DNA of 64,000 nt from Bombella dulcis (GCF_026385505.1 NZ_JANIDV010000003.1:1-64000); one strand, 5' to 3'; counted from the stretch's first letter, positions 17,593-27,297 are shown. Program-made: numbers and translations. Notes: generated from the letters alone by a model not told the origin.

Positions 17593-19125
17593 ATGAAAGC
17601 GCATCTTCACTGGAATGGCGTTCATATGAGAACGCTTCAGACGAGCACAGACCCCGACAGCACAGCCCTGCGTGCGGTCACCCTTCCTTCTGTCTGGAGT
17701 GATGATGCCGCCCAGGCCCTCACCCAGCTCTCTCCGGCAGAAGGCGGGCCTGTCCGTCTTGCCAGCGAGGCCGCACGCTGGGTGGAGCTGATTGATTCCA
17801 CACCCCGGCTGCCCCATGACACACAGGATACCCCATCAGTCGGGCGCAGCCTGTCCTGCCTGCTGCTCATGCAGCAGATGGCCCCCAATACAGCCCTCTG
17901 GCGCAATGAGCCGGACGGGCAGCCGGGTTTCATCATCCGTCTCTCCGGTTTCGTTCAGGATGGCCTGTTCGCCACGGAACATTTCGCCGCCTGCCTGAAA
18001 CTGGCCTGCGACAGCCTGCGCCGGCTGGAAGCTGCACGCCGTCCCTATCGCAGCGGTGACCTGCCCCTCTTTGATGAACCCGCCCCCTTCAGCAACAGTG
18101 ACGGCCCCGCCGGCCTCATCCTGCTGACGGACCTTGATGCCTGCCTTGCCGCTCTGGGGCTGGATTATGACAGCGATAACGGCCGCCATGTCGCCACTGC
18201 CATCAGCCGGTTCACCCGGCTGGTTGCCCGTGCTGGCACGGCCCTCCCGGAAGCGGCCTTCAGCTGCCCGCAGGCTCCGAACATCGAGCAGGCGGCCATT
18301 GCCATCAGTGCCGCCACCCAGTCCCTGACAGGCCTGGCCATGATTGAAACGGGTTTCTCATCTCCGGGAACAGTCGATGCGCTGCTGGATGTGGAAGCCT
18401 GCGGGCTGGGGCCAATCTTCTCTCTGGTCAATGGCCGTGGAGGGCTTCGCACCTCCACGCTGAACCGTCTGGCTCACAAAGGCCTCTCCCCGGAAGCCGC
18501 CCTTGCACTGGCCCTGGAGGGCCAGCCCCCGCTTCAGCCCGCCGGAGCCGAAGCCCATGCCCGGATGCATGAAGCTGTCCTCCCCTTCTGCGATCACCTT
18601 CCGGCCCTCCCGGAGCCGGAAACGGATGACCTGAAGGAAAGGCTGGGCCGTGGGGTCCGCCGCCCTCTGCCCATGCGGCAGGGAGGCTTCAGCCAGCGCA
18701 CGTCCATTGGCGGGCATCGCCTTTTCATGCGGACAGGTGAATATGAGGATGGCACCCTTGCTTCCCTCTCTCTCGCTCCTCCCCGTGAAAGCCCAATGGC
18801 CCGTGGCCTGATGGACTGCTTCAGCCAGGCCGTCAGCATCGGCCTCCAGTTTGGCGTCCCTCTGGACGTGTTTGTCGAACAGTTTGCCTATTCCCGTTTC
18901 GGAGCCTGCGGCACCGTGGAAGGCGACGATGTCGCCAGCTATGCAACCTCCATGCTGGACTACGCCTTCCGTGCCCTGTCAGACGCCTATCTGGGTCAGA
19001 GACTGCCCGATGCCCCTGCGGACTCTAGCGAGAAACAGCTCGAAGCTCCCATGCTGCCCTTCGACCCGGAACAGGACGGCCCTTCTTCCCGCCCCAGGAA
19101 CCGCAGGCTGCGCCTTGTGGGCTGA
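17593..19125 (+). CDS. Class II ribonucleotide reductase (NrdJ)-derived protein lacking the N-terminal half
   Basis: 510 residues. From memory of the family, several segments line up with the second half of B12-dependent NrdJ. LTDLDACLAALGLDYDSDNGR resembles the NLGALLMALGLPYDSD region. VDALLDVEACGLGPIFSLV resembles the DCDTTGIEPDFALV region. The last part (SQRTSIGGHRLFMRTGEYEDGT, then VSIGLQFGVPLDVFVEQFAYSRF and ATSMLDYAFR) matches the C-terminal segment that precedes the Cys-rich tail. The substrate-binding N-terminal part, the catalytic cysteines and the C-terminal Cys pair are not seen, so reductase activity is unlikely. Its function is unknown; a regulatory or scaffold role is only a guess. 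Confidence 0.7.
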   Translation: MKAHLHWNGVHMRTLQTSTDPDSTALRAVTLPSVWSDDAAQALTQLSPAEGGPVRLASEAARWVELIDSTPRLPHDTQDTPSVGRSLSCLLLMQQMAPNTALWRNEPDGQPGFIIRLSGFVQDGLFATEHFAACLKLACDSLRRLEAARRPYRSGDLPLFDEPAPFSNSDGPAGLILLTDLDACLAALGLDYDSDNGRHVATAISRFTRLVARAGTALPEAAFSCPQAPNIEQAAIAISAATQSLTGLAMIETGFSSPGTVDALLDVEACGLGPIFSLVNGRGGLRTSTLNRLAHKGLSPEAALALALEGQPPLQPAGAEAHARMHEAVLPFCDHLPALPEPETDDLKERLGRGVRRPLPMRQGGFSQRTSIGGHRLFMRTGEYEDGTLASLSLAPPRESPMARGLMDCFSQAVSIGLQFGVPLDVFVEQFAYSRFGACGTVEGDDVASYATSMLDYAFRALSDAYLGQRLPDAPADSSEKQLEAPMLPFDPEQDGPSSRPRNRRLRLVG

Positions 19126-19249
19126 AACGGGCCTGCCCCGGATACGTCAGGGAAAGCGTTGACAGGGCTGGAACACCCTGTCTAGCTAGGGCTGTCCGGT
19201 AGGGACGTTGCCCCGTAACCTGAAAACGGGGCCGGTGGGGTATTGCAGC

Positions 19250-19609
19250 GTGACTGATGACGACACGACCAGACGTAGCCAGTTTGACCAGCGTCTTGCC
19301 CGGCTGGAGCAGAAAGTGGCCCCACGGAAAGCCTCTGCCGGAAAGACGGGCCTGTCTGACCAGTCCTCCCTCGGTGTGGCCTTCCGCATTGCCAGTGACA
19401 TGATTGCCGGTATTGCCGTCGGCCTGGGCATTGGCTATGAGCTTGACCGATGGACAGGATACAGGCCTGCGTTTATAATTACGTTCGCCATGCTTGGAAT
19501 GGCGGCCGGCCTGCGGAATGTCTGGCGTGTTGTGAATGTGATGGATGCCCCTGAAGACGGGGCACAGAAAAACGGGAGAAGCCAGCGTGGCCAGCGGATC
19601 GACGATTGA
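19250..19609 (+). CDS. atpI: AtpI/AtpZ-like F0 assembly protein
   Basis: About 119 residues. An N-terminal charged part (FDQRLARLEQKV) is followed by two membrane segments (VAFRIASDMIAGIAVGLGIGYELDRWTG and FIITFAMLGMAAGLRNVWRVV), the AtpI pattern. It helps assemble the c-ring or carries Mg2+. I favour the GTG at 19250 with GGTGGGG upstream over the ATG at 19208. Its 3' end overlaps atpB by 23 bases. Confidence 0.82.
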   Translation: MTDDDTTRRSQFDQRLARLEQKVAPRKASAGKTGLSDQSSLGVAFRIASDMIAGIAVGLGIGYELDRWTGYRPAFIITFAMLGMAAGLRNVWRVVNVMDAPEDGAQKNGRSQRGQRIDD

Positions 19610-20336
19610 CGCGCTCGGACAGTTTGAGCTGCATCCGATTTTTGGTTCCTTTGGTGAGGCCCTGAGATTTTCCCAGGCCCCGCTGTACATGGTGATCAGC
19701 TCAGCCGTCGTGCTGGCGTTCCTCTATGTCGGCATGAAACCGAAAGCCGTCGTCCCCGGTCGCCTGCAGGCTGCGGCAGAAGTCAGTTACGACTTTGTTC
19801 ATGGTCTTGCCGTTGACACGATCGGCGAAAAAGGAACTTCCTTCTTCCCGTTCATCTTCGCTCTCTTCTTCTTCATTCTGGCGGGCAACTATATCGGTCT
19901 CCTGCCTTTCTCCTATACATTCACCAGCCACATCGCCGTGACCTTTGCGCTGGCAATCACGGTGTTCATCATCTGCATCCTGACCTCCCTGCGTTTCCAG
20001 GGCATGAGCTTCTTCAAGCATTTCATGCCGGAAGGTGCCCCGGTGGCACTGTCTCCCATTCTGGTTCCCATCGAGATTCTGTCCTACATTTCCCGTCCCA
20101 TCAGCCTCTCCATCCGTCTCTTTGCCAACATGGTGGCCGGACATGTGCTGCTGGAAGTTTTCGCAAGTTTCACGATCATGCTTGCCGGTCTTGGAGTTGT
20201 CGGCGATGCGCTGGCTGTTGCTCCGCTTGTGCTCAACATCGCACTGACGGCACTTGAGCTGCTGGTAGGGCTGCTACAGGCTTATGTCTTTGCCATCCTT
20301 ACCTGCATTTACCTGCGTGAGGCTGTTGATCACTGA
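19587..20336 (+). CDS. atpB: F0F1 ATP synthase subunit a
   Basis: 249 residues, five to six membrane segments. The proton-channel helix has the essential Arg in ISLSIRLFANMVAGHVLLEV, and the last helix contains LNIALTALELLVGLLQAYVFAILTCIYL. I start at the GTG at 19587, preceded by GGGAGAA at a good distance; the protein then begins with ASGSTIDALGQFELHPIF as expected. The upstream in-frame ATG at 19545 would overlap atpI by 65 bases. Second gene of the F0 operon. Confidence 0.95.
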   Translation: MASGSTIDALGQFELHPIFGSFGEALRFSQAPLYMVISSAVVLAFLYVGMKPKAVVPGRLQAAAEVSYDFVHGLAVDTIGEKGTSFFPFIFALFFFILAGNYIGLLPFSYTFTSHIAVTFALAITVFIICILTSLRFQGMSFFKHFMPEGAPVALSPILVPIEILSYISRPISLSIRLFANMVAGHVLLEVFASFTIMLAGLGVVGDALAVAPLVLNIALTALELLVGLLQAYVFAILTCIYLREAVDH

Positions 20337-20391
20337 GTGATCCCCGCCTCCACGTTTCTCTCTCTGCCCTGTTCTTAAAGGAACCTGAACC

Positions 20392-20619
20392 ATGGATCTT
20401 CTTCATCCCGCTCGTGAGATTGGTGCCGGTCTTGCCGTGATTGCTCTCGCCGGTGTCGGTGCTGGTATCGGCAACATCTTTGCCGCCCTGGTGAACTCCA
20501 TCGCCCGCAACCCGGCTTCCCGCCCGCACGTGTTCGGTCTGGGCATGCTCGGCTTCGCCCTGACAGAGGCCATTGCCCTTTTCGCCCTGCTGATCGCCTT
20601 CCTTATTCTCTTCGTCTGA
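20392..20619 (+). CDS. atpE: F0F1 ATP synthase subunit c
   Basis: 75-residue hairpin of two membrane helices. The first has the Gly-rich packing motif [10 protein letters not shown]. The polar loop ARNPASRP follows, and the proton-carrying Glu lies in [14 protein letters not shown] of the second helix. Subunits form the rotating c-ring. Confidence 0.98.
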   Translation: MDLLHPAREIGAGLAVIALAGVGAGIGNIFAALVNSIARNPASRPHVFGLGMLGFALTEAIALFALLIAFLILFV

Positions 20620-20630
20620 GGGCAGGAGCA

Positions 20631-21215
20631 ATGCGCCTTACGCCCCGTTTCCTCCTGTCTGCCGCCGCCCCTCTTGCGGCCTTGCCGGGCCGGGCCGTGG
20701 CGGAAGGCATGCCCCAGCTCCACTTCAAGGACCCTCTGCTGCAGGGGCAGGTGGTCTGGGGTGCCATCATTTTCATCATCTTCTACCTGCTGCTGAGCCG
20801 CTCCGCCCTCCCTCGGGTGGCGGATGTCATCAAGGCACGTGAGACACGCATCCAGAGCGATCTGGACCTTGCCCGCCGTGCCCGCAAGGACGCTGATCAG
20901 GCACAGAAGGAACTCTGCGAAGCACGGGAAAAAGCTTCCGAGGATGCAAACGCAACCATCCAGAGCATCCGTGAAACGACCAGAGACGCCATCCGGGTTC
21001 AGGCAGAAGAGACGGCCGCCCGTCTGGAAGCCGAAATCAAGAATGCCGAGGCTCAGATCATTCTCTCCCGCAACAATGCGCTGAACAGCATCAATGAGGT
21101 TGCCTCCAGCACCGCCGTGACTCTGGCAGAACGCCTCATCGGCACTGCTGACCAGAAGGCCATTGCCGCCGCTGTTGAACGCGCCCATGCCGCAGGAGCC
21201 GAGCATGTTTCATGA
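20631..21215 (+). CDS. atpF': F0F1 ATP synthase subunit b'
   Basis: 194 residues: a leader-like N-terminus (FLLSAAAPLAALPGRAVAEG), one membrane segment (VWGAIIFIIFYLLLSRSALPRV) and a long charged coiled coil. The longer N-terminus distinguishes b' from b. The 3' end overlaps the b gene by 11 bases. The b/b' pair forms the peripheral stalk in alphaproteobacteria; the F1 genes are elsewhere, as usual in this class. Confidence 0.93.
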   Translation: MRLTPRFLLSAAAPLAALPGRAVAEGMPQLHFKDPLLQGQVVWGAIIFIIFYLLLSRSALPRVADVIKARETRIQSDLDLARRARKDADQAQKELCEAREKASEDANATIQSIRETTRDAIRVQAEETAARLEAEIKNAEAQIILSRNNALNSINEVASSTAVTLAERLIGTADQKAIAAAVERAHAAGAEHVS

Positions 21216-21705
21216 ACCCCGTGTCTGGACAGCCATTGCCTTCGTCCTGTTTTTTGTCATCTTCGGCCGCAAGATATGGGGGGTAATTGCCTCCAAGCTT
21301 GACGAGCGTGCCAATGAGGTCCGCAAGAATCTGGATGAAGCCACACGTCTGCGTCGTGAAGCTGAACAGATGCTTGAAGATTCCAAACGTGACCACAAGC
21401 GGGCACAGGAAGAGGCTCAGCAGCTCATTGCCAAATCCAACGAAGCTGCTGAACAGATGCGGGCCCAGGCTGAGCGTGATGCGGCTGACATTGTCGCCCG
21501 CCACGAGAAGATGGCCCGTGAGCGCATTGAAGCTGCCGAGAAAATCGCCCTGCGTGACATCCGCCGTCAGGCTGCCGCTCTGGCCCTGACAGCCACGAAA
21601 GAGGTTCTCAGCAAAAAGCTGGAAGAGGATCAGGACCTCGCCAGCAGGCTCATCAATGAAGGGCTGAAAAATCTCCCGCAGGCTTTTGGTGACAGAGCTG
21701 CGTAA
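21205..21705 (+). CDS. atpF: F0F1 ATP synthase subunit b
   Basis: 166 residues: an N-terminal membrane helix (FHEPRVWTAIAFVLFFVIFGRKIWGVI) and a long Ala/Glu/Arg coiled coil. CAGGAG at 21193-21198 precedes the ATG at 21205 and decides the start against in-frame ATGs at 21163 and 21187. Last gene of atpI-B-E-F'-F. Confidence 0.94.
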   Translation: MFHEPRVWTAIAFVLFFVIFGRKIWGVIASKLDERANEVRKNLDEATRLRREAEQMLEDSKRDHKRAQEEAQQLIAKSNEAAEQMRAQAERDAADIVARHEKMARERIEAAEKIALRDIRRQAAALALTATKEVLSKKLEEDQDLASRLINEGLKNLPQAFGDRAA

Positions 21706-21714
21706 TACGGCGCC

Positions 21715-22464
21715 ATGACAGCCAGTAAGATGCACAGTCCCTTACTGGCTATTGTCGTTTCCGTCCTCAATGAGGGCGAGAACATCCTGCCCGTCTGTAC
21801 GGAAATCCGCACGGCCCTGGCCGCCCTTCCTCCAGCGGAAGTCATCTTCGTGGATGATGGCAGTACGGATGATACCCTCCAGAAATTGCAGGAAGCCCGC
21901 CGCACCATTCTCCCGGAGCTGCGCATCCTTGTCCATCCGGACTGTCTGGGCAAATCCACGGCTCTGCGCACGGCCATCCGTGCTGCCCGTGCCCCGTGGA
22001 TTGCAACAATGGATGGTGATGGACAGGATGATCCAGCCTTCATCAGCACCATGTTTGATGCTGTCCAGACGTACGGGAATGCTCCCGTCCAGCCGCTGGT
22101 TGTCGGCATCCGTCGCAAACGCAGGGACCGGCTCTCCCGCAGGCTGGCCACACGGTTTGCCAACGGGCTGCGCCAGCGTCTTCTGAAAGATAACTGCCCC
22201 GATACAGGAGGACCTCTCAAACTGTTCCAGCGGGACCTGTTTCTGGCCCTGCCCCAGTTTGAAGGCCTGCATCGCTTCATTCCCGCTCTGATGAAAAGCT
22301 ATGGTGCCCCGCTGATCTGCCTTGAAACGCGGCACCGTGCCCGTCTTCATGGTCAGTCCAAATACACCAACCTTCACCGTGCCCTTGTGGGCATCCGGGA
22401 CATGCTGGGCGTTCTCTGGCTACAGAAGCGGACCCGTCGGCCACCATCCCTGACCGAACTCTGA
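21715..22464 (+). CDS. Glycosyltransferase family 2 (polyprenyl-phosphate sugar transferase-like)
   Basis: 249 residues. The GT-A nucleotide-sugar site is VSVLNEGENILPV, then VDDGSTDDT and the metal site MDGDGQDDP. HGQSKYTN and the lack of C-terminal membrane helices resemble dolichol/undecaprenyl-phosphate mannosyltransferases. It probably charges a lipid carrier with a sugar. The GT39-type gene 90 bases downstream uses such carriers, so the two may work together. Starts 10 bases after atpF. Confidence 0.85.
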   Translation: MTASKMHSPLLAIVVSVLNEGENILPVCTEIRTALAALPPAEVIFVDDGSTDDTLQKLQEARRTILPELRILVHPDCLGKSTALRTAIRAARAPWIATMDGDGQDDPAFISTMFDAVQTYGNAPVQPLVVGIRRKRRDRLSRRLATRFANGLRQRLLKDNCPDTGGPLKLFQRDLFLALPQFEGLHRFIPALMKSYGAPLICLETRHRARLHGQSKYTNLHRALVGIRDMLGVLWLQKRTRRPPSLTEL

Positions 22465-22554
22465 AGAGTCCCGGCCGGTCCGGCCTGCTGACTTCCTGCA
22501 TAGGACCTGGCATTACATCCGCATCTGTCCCCTCCAGTCTGAAGCGGGGTATCC

Positions 22555-24228
22555 GTGATTCTTTCCTTCCGTCATTATGCCCTGCTGGCCGTTCTGGCGT
22601 TCCTGCTTGTCCTGCCGGGACGCATCAGCCTCCCACCGCTCGACCGGGACGAACCTCGCTACATGCAGGCCACGGCCCAGATGCTTTCGTCAGGCAATTT
22701 CCTCGACATCCGCTTTCAGGATCAGCCCCGCTATCTCCAGCCTGCGGGCATTTACTGGCTGGAGGCCGGAGCCGTAAAAGCCGCAGAGATCGTCACGCAG
22801 GATTCCAGCCTCCTGCATAAAAGCTGGCCCTATCGTATTCCGAGCCTGCTCGCCTCCACGCTCAGCATCATCCTGACAGCATGGATTGGTGCCCGCCTCT
22901 TTGGCGGAGCAGCTGGCCTGCTTGCGGCTGGCCTTCTGCTGGTCGCCCCCCTCTTTGCCGCAGAAAGCCGGATGGCGACCATTGATAGCGTCCTGCTTCT
23001 GGACATTCTCTGTCTTCAGGCCCTGCTGCTCCGGCATTTTGACGACATGAGAAAAGGACGGGCCACACCATGCCGCTACAGCATCCTTTACTGGTGTGCC
23101 CTTGGCGGTGGGCTGATGCTCAAAGGTCCCGTCGTGCTCATTCCGGCACTGGGAACCCTTGCCACTCTCTGTATCTGTCTGCGCAGCATTTCCCTCCTGC
23201 GGCAGTTACGGAGCAGCGGGGGCTGGCTGCTCAGCCTGCTCATTGTCCTGCCATGGTGCCTGGGGATCACGCTTATCAGTCATGGTGAATTCTTCCGTCG
23301 GGCCGTAGGACACAACCTGCTGGGCAAAATCACTCATGCCCAGGAAACACACGGCTTCCCTCCCGGCTATTACCTGCTCCTGTTCCTGCCCGCTTTCTGG
23401 CCGGGTGCCTTCTCGGCAGTACGGTCTCTCCCGCTGCTCTGGCAGCGGCGCATGACGCCTGAAGTCCTCTTCCTCCTCTGCTGGATCATCCCTCACTGGA
23501 TCATCTTTGAGTGCCTCGCCACCAAGCTCCCCCATTACGTGCTGCCCACTTACCCGGCCATCGCCATCCTGACTGCTGCCAGCCTGTCCCGCTGGTCCAT
23601 CACCCCCTTGCGGTCCCTCTGGGCCAGACTGGGCATCGGACTTTATGCCGTACTCTGGATCATGGCCGGGCTGGCCTTCTGTACTGCCGGCCCCATCCTT
23701 CTTTACAGGATGGAAGGTCATTTCTTCGCAAATGCTCTTCTGCCCGTAGGCGGCAGCCTGCCCCTGCTCCTGCTGGCAGGCTGGCTCTTCTGGAAACGGA
23801 AAGGACGGGATGGCGTTTTCTGTGCCATAGGCGCAGCCCTGCTGACCGAAATGGGCATTTTCCTCTGCGTCATCCCCCATCTGGCAAGCATCCAGCTTTC
23901 ACCCCGCATTGCCACCAGCTTTGAACAGATGCGCCCCTGCCATGACAGCGTACTGATCTCCCCCTCCTACAGGGAGCCAAGCCTCATCTTCCTTACGGGG
24001 GGCACGACCCGTCTGCTCTCCCACATACAAGCCGCCCGGAGCCTGCATGACCATGCACGCTGTGACCTCGCCCTCGTGGACCAGAAAGATGACGCCACAT
24101 TCAGAAAAGAACTGACACGCCTTGGAACAGAAAGCATTCTCTATGACCAGTTCGAAGGCCTGAATTACTCAAATGGCCATCACCTGCACCTCAGACTCTA
24201 CGCCAGCAGTACGGCCCCTGCACCGTGA
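22555..24228 (+). CDS. ArnT-like integral-membrane glycosyltransferase (GT39/GT83)
   Basis: 557 residues, GTG start. The first periplasmic loop carries the conserved acidic pair in PLDRDEPRYMQATAQML. About ten or more hydrophobic segments follow, then a soluble C-terminal part. The PMT/ArnT superfamily transfers a sugar from a polyprenyl-phosphate donor to lipid A or protein on the outer face of the inner membrane. The acceptor here is unknown. Pairing with the preceding GT2 is typical. Confidence 0.85.
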   Translation: MILSFRHYALLAVLAFLLVLPGRISLPPLDRDEPRYMQATAQMLSSGNFLDIRFQDQPRYLQPAGIYWLEAGAVKAAEIVTQDSSLLHKSWPYRIPSLLASTLSIILTAWIGARLFGGAAGLLAAGLLLVAPLFAAESRMATIDSVLLLDILCLQALLLRHFDDMRKGRATPCRYSILYWCALGGGLMLKGPVVLIPALGTLATLCICLRSISLLRQLRSSGGWLLSLLIVLPWCLGITLISHGEFFRRAVGHNLLGKITHAQETHGFPPGYYLLLFLPAFWPGAFSAVRSLPLLWQRRMTPEVLFLLCWIIPHWIIFECLATKLPHYVLPTYPAIAILTAASLSRWSITPLRSLWARLGIGLYAVLWIMAGLAFCTAGPILLYRMEGHFFANALLPVGGSLPLLLLAGWLFWKRKGRDGVFCAIGAALLTEMGIFLCVIPHLASIQLSPRIATSFEQMRPCHDSVLISPSYREPSLIFLTGGTTRLLSHIQAARSLHDHARCDLALVDQKDDATFRKELTRLGTESILYDQFEGLNYSNGHHLHLRLYASSTAPAP

Positions 24229-24387
24229 CCTGATTTTCATGCTTCAATGTTATGGCTGCCCTGAAGAGAAGCGACTCGCTTTCATAAAAAATTTAATTTA
24301 AGGTGCCACATTAGTCTGTTCTGTAGGCGTGATGATGTTACGTATTTCCATTCGGCCCATGACAAGGGCATGCCATAGTCTGTTCTT

Positions 24388-25551
24388 ATGCCCATGATCC
24401 AGGGACACGCCGCCCCTTCATCAGCCTCTTCGCCTTCATGGTCCATCACGGATATGCCTGAAGGAGTCTGCCTGACTCTCAAAGGGGAATGGAAATCACT
24501 TTCCAGCGATGAAATGCAGTTTCAGGACAATGCACTCTCATCAGTCCGGGCTGGCTCAGGGCGAAAACTCTTCATCAGGAGCGATGCGCTTGGGGACTGG
24601 GACTCCAGCTTCATCTCTTTCATCTGGAGCGTCAAACAGGCTGCGGGCAGGGCATCGCTTTCTTTCGACTGTCAGGCCCTGCCCCCCTCGGCACAGCGTC
24701 TTCTGGCCCTGCTGCCTGACCGGGCAAGCCCGCCAGCCCCCCATCAGCAGAACCGGGAAGGCATTCTGGCCCGCATAGGGGGTGCCACCACCAGTGCCAT
24801 CTGCGAAGCAGGCACCTGTGCCGCCTTGATTGCAGAAGTGGGACGGGGAGCTGTCCAGTGCCTCCGAGGCAGAAGCTCCATGCGCCTCAAGGACCTGCTG
24901 GTCGATATCTGGAACGCTGGTCCATCCGCCCTGCTCATCGTCAGCATCGTCAATTTTCTGGTCGGGGCCATTCTTGCCTTCGTCGGCCTGCTGGAACTGC
25001 GAAAATTTGCTGCCGAAATCTATGTGACCAATCTGGTTGGCATTGCCTCGGCCCGTGAAATCTCCGCCATCATGACCGCCATCATAATGGCAGGCCGGAC
25101 AGGCGGGGCCTATGCCGCCCGCATCTCCACCATGCAGGGCAATGAAGAAATTGACGCCCTTCAGGTTACCGGAATCCCCATAGCCGGGTACATCCTGCTG
25201 CCATCCATCCTGTCGCTGGTCATCATGATGCCGCTGCTCTATCTGTACGGCACCATGGTGTCCATATTCGGCGGCTTTGTCGTTTCCATGACCATGATGA
25301 ACCTATCTCCCATCGGCTACTGGCTGACCACCTTTGATGGTGTCGAGCTGAGCCAGTTCATTTTCGGTTTCGTCAAGGCCCTGTTCTTTGCCGGATTCAT
25401 CGCTCTGGCAGCCTGCCGGGTCGGACTGAAAGCGGGGCGGAGTGCCGCTGATGTCGGCATTGCCGCCACACGGGCCGTCGTGATTGGCATTGTCGGGGTC
25501 ATCGCTCTGGATGCCGTTTTTGCCGTACTCGCCAATGCCGTTGGAATCTGA
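24388..25551 (+). CDS. mlaE: MlaE-family ABC permease with N-terminal STAS-like extension
   Basis: 387 residues. The first about 130 residues look like a STAS-type soluble domain (VCLTLKGEWKSLS, FIRSDALGDWDSSFISFIW). The rest is a MlaE permease with five or six helices and the family's EISAIMTAIIMAGRTGGAYAAR and EEIDALQVTGI segments. Its stop overlaps the start of the ATPase gene by one base. First gene of a four-gene lipid transport operon. Confidence 0.9.
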   Translation: MPMIQGHAAPSSASSPSWSITDMPEGVCLTLKGEWKSLSSDEMQFQDNALSSVRAGSGRKLFIRSDALGDWDSSFISFIWSVKQAAGRASLSFDCQALPPSAQRLLALLPDRASPPAPHQQNREGILARIGGATTSAICEAGTCAALIAEVGRGAVQCLRGRSSMRLKDLLVDIWNAGPSALLIVSIVNFLVGAILAFVGLLELRKFAAEIYVTNLVGIASAREISAIMTAIIMAGRTGGAYAARISTMQGNEEIDALQVTGIPIAGYILLPSILSLVIMMPLLYLYGTMVSIFGGFVVSMTMMNLSPIGYWLTTFDGVELSQFIFGFVKALFFAGFIALAACRVGLKAGRSAADVGIAATRAVVIGIVGVIALDAVFAVLANAVGI

Positions 25552-26348
25552 TGATGCCTGACAGAGACACCCTCATCGCCGTCCGTGATCTGCAGCTGTC
25601 CTTCGGCCCCAAGATCATCCAGAAAAACGTGTCATTCGACCTGAAACGTGGCTCCATCTTTGCTGTCATGGGCGGGTCGGGCTGTGGCAAAAGCACCCTG
25701 CTGAGAAGCATGATCGGCCTTCTCCGCCCCACGGCTGGCCGCATCATGGTTGGCGGCGATGATTACTGGGCGCAGGATGATGTCCGCCGGACAGCCATCA
25801 ACCGCCGCTATGGCGTTCTCTTCCAGAGTGGTGCCCTGTGGAGTTCCATGACCGTAGGCGAGAATGTCGCCCTGCCGCTCGAGATGTTCACGGACCTCAA
25901 GCCTGATGCCATCGAACAGCTGGTCCGCCTGAAACTTGGCCTTGTGGGCATGGAACATGCCATTGATCTCTTTCCCTTCGAGATTTCAGGCGGCATGCGC
26001 AAGCGTGCGGGCCTTGCCCGTGCGATCGCACTTGAACCTGACATCCTCTTCTTTGATGAGCCGTCCGCCGGTCTGGACCCGATCACCTCCGCCCGACTGG
26101 ATGACCTGATCCTCACCCTCCGGGACGGGCTGGGGGCGACCATCATCATCGTCAGCCATGAACTGCCCAGCCTGTTCACCATTGCTGATGACGGCATTTT
26201 TCTGGATGCCATCACGCACCAGCCCATCGCCCACGGGTCCCCCCGTGACCTACATGACAGCTGTACCCTGCCAGAGGTGACAGCCTTCATGCACCGCTCT
26301 GCCTCTATCCCTTCCCAGACAGAACAGAAGGCCGAACAGCATGTCTGA
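25551..26348 (+). CDS. mlaF: ABC transporter ATP-binding protein (MlaF type)
   Basis: 265 residues. Walker A GGSGCGKST, Q-loop (LFQSGALWSSMTV), ABC signature EISGGMRKRAGLARAIA, Walker B PDILFFDEPSAGLDP and a switch His in IIVSHEL. The signature with GGMRKR is the MlaF form. It powers transfer of phospholipid through the MlaE/MCE complex. Overlaps the MCE gene by 8 bases. Confidence 0.94.
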   Translation: MMPDRDTLIAVRDLQLSFGPKIIQKNVSFDLKRGSIFAVMGGSGCGKSTLLRSMIGLLRPTAGRIMVGGDDYWAQDDVRRTAINRRYGVLFQSGALWSSMTVGENVALPLEMFTDLKPDAIEQLVRLKLGLVGMEHAIDLFPFEISGGMRKRAGLARAIALEPDILFFDEPSAGLDPITSARLDDLILTLRDGLGATIIIVSHELPSLFTIADDGIFLDAITHQPIAHGSPRDLHDSCTLPEVTAFMHRSASIPSQTEQKAEQHV

Positions 26349-27297
26349 AAACACCAGCAAAAAAACACAGATAGGTGCCTTCGTCGTCATTGGAGGCGTA
26401 CTCCTCCTGTTTGTCGTCATGGCTTTTGGCCATCTCCGTTTCTTCTCCAAGACACGGGATGTCGCCGTCGTGTTCCAGAACTCGATTTCCGGCCTGTCCA
26501 TCGGTGCGCCTGTCAATTTCCGCGGGGTAAAGGTTGGTTCTGTCAAGAGCATCACGCTACATTTCGACCCGCAAGACAGACGAGCCTATATCCCCGTCAT
26601 CATTTCCCTGCAAACGGGGCAGATTCATGTCGTCCCTGATGCGTCTGGCGAGAGGGAGGTCAGCCTCCAGCAGATGATCAATAATGGTCTCCGTGCCGGA
26701 CTGAACCTGCAGAGCCTCGTAACGGGCCAGTCTGACATCGAGCTGGATTTCGACAGGTCCGTTCCGGCCAGCTTGCACCCCCGCATCACCAGCCTGCCGG
26801 AAATCCCCGTCCGGCTCTCCACCATGGAGAAGCTGAAAAACACGCTGGAGCATATTCCCCTCAAGGACATCAGCCAGCATGCTGACGAGGCCCTGCTTTC
26901 CATCACTTCCCTGAGCGACAACCTCCATCAGGAACTGCCCAGCCTGATCGAAAGCATGAAGAAAACCTCCGATCAGTCCCAGGAAACGATACAGGCCGCC
27001 ACAACGGCCATCCGGGACCTTCAGGTGCGGCTGGACCAGACACTGGGGAAAATGAACAGGCTTCTCGACACGGGGACCAGCCAGCTCGACATGCGTGGCA
27101 AGGACCTGCATGTAACGCTTGCCTCTGCATCACAGACACTGGAAGCCCTCCAGGACATTCTCTCCGCCCGTTCTGTTGATCGTGCCAATCTTGATGCCGC
27201 GCTGCGCGACATTGCCGCCACAGCATCATCTCTCCGTGGTTTCGCCAGCGACGTGGAACGCAATCCGCAACTTCTCCTTATGGGACGCCGTCCATGA
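26341..27297 (+). CDS. MCE-domain lipid transport protein (MlaD family)
   Basis: 318 residues. An N-terminal anchor (AFVVIGGVLLLFVVMAF) is followed by an MCE domain (FQNSISGLSIGAPVNFRGVKVGSVKSI). A long helical region with Gln/Ser/Leu-rich stretches (LHQELPSLIESMKKTSDQSQ) probably extends through the periplasm like PqiB or LetB tails. It is larger than the MlaD at 16.8 kb and belongs to this operon. Overlaps the lipoprotein gene by 4 bases. Confidence 0.9.
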   Translation: MSENTSKKTQIGAFVVIGGVLLLFVVMAFGHLRFFSKTRDVAVVFQNSISGLSIGAPVNFRGVKVGSVKSITLHFDPQDRRAYIPVIISLQTGQIHVVPDASGEREVSLQQMINNGLRAGLNLQSLVTGQSDIELDFDRSVPASLHPRITSLPEIPVRLSTMEKLKNTLEHIPLKDISQHADEALLSITSLSDNLHQELPSLIESMKKTSDQSQETIQAATTAIRDLQVRLDQTLGKMNRLLDTGTSQLDMRGKDLHVTLASASQTLEALQDILSARSVDRANLDAALRDIAATASSLRGFASDVERNPQLLLMGRRP

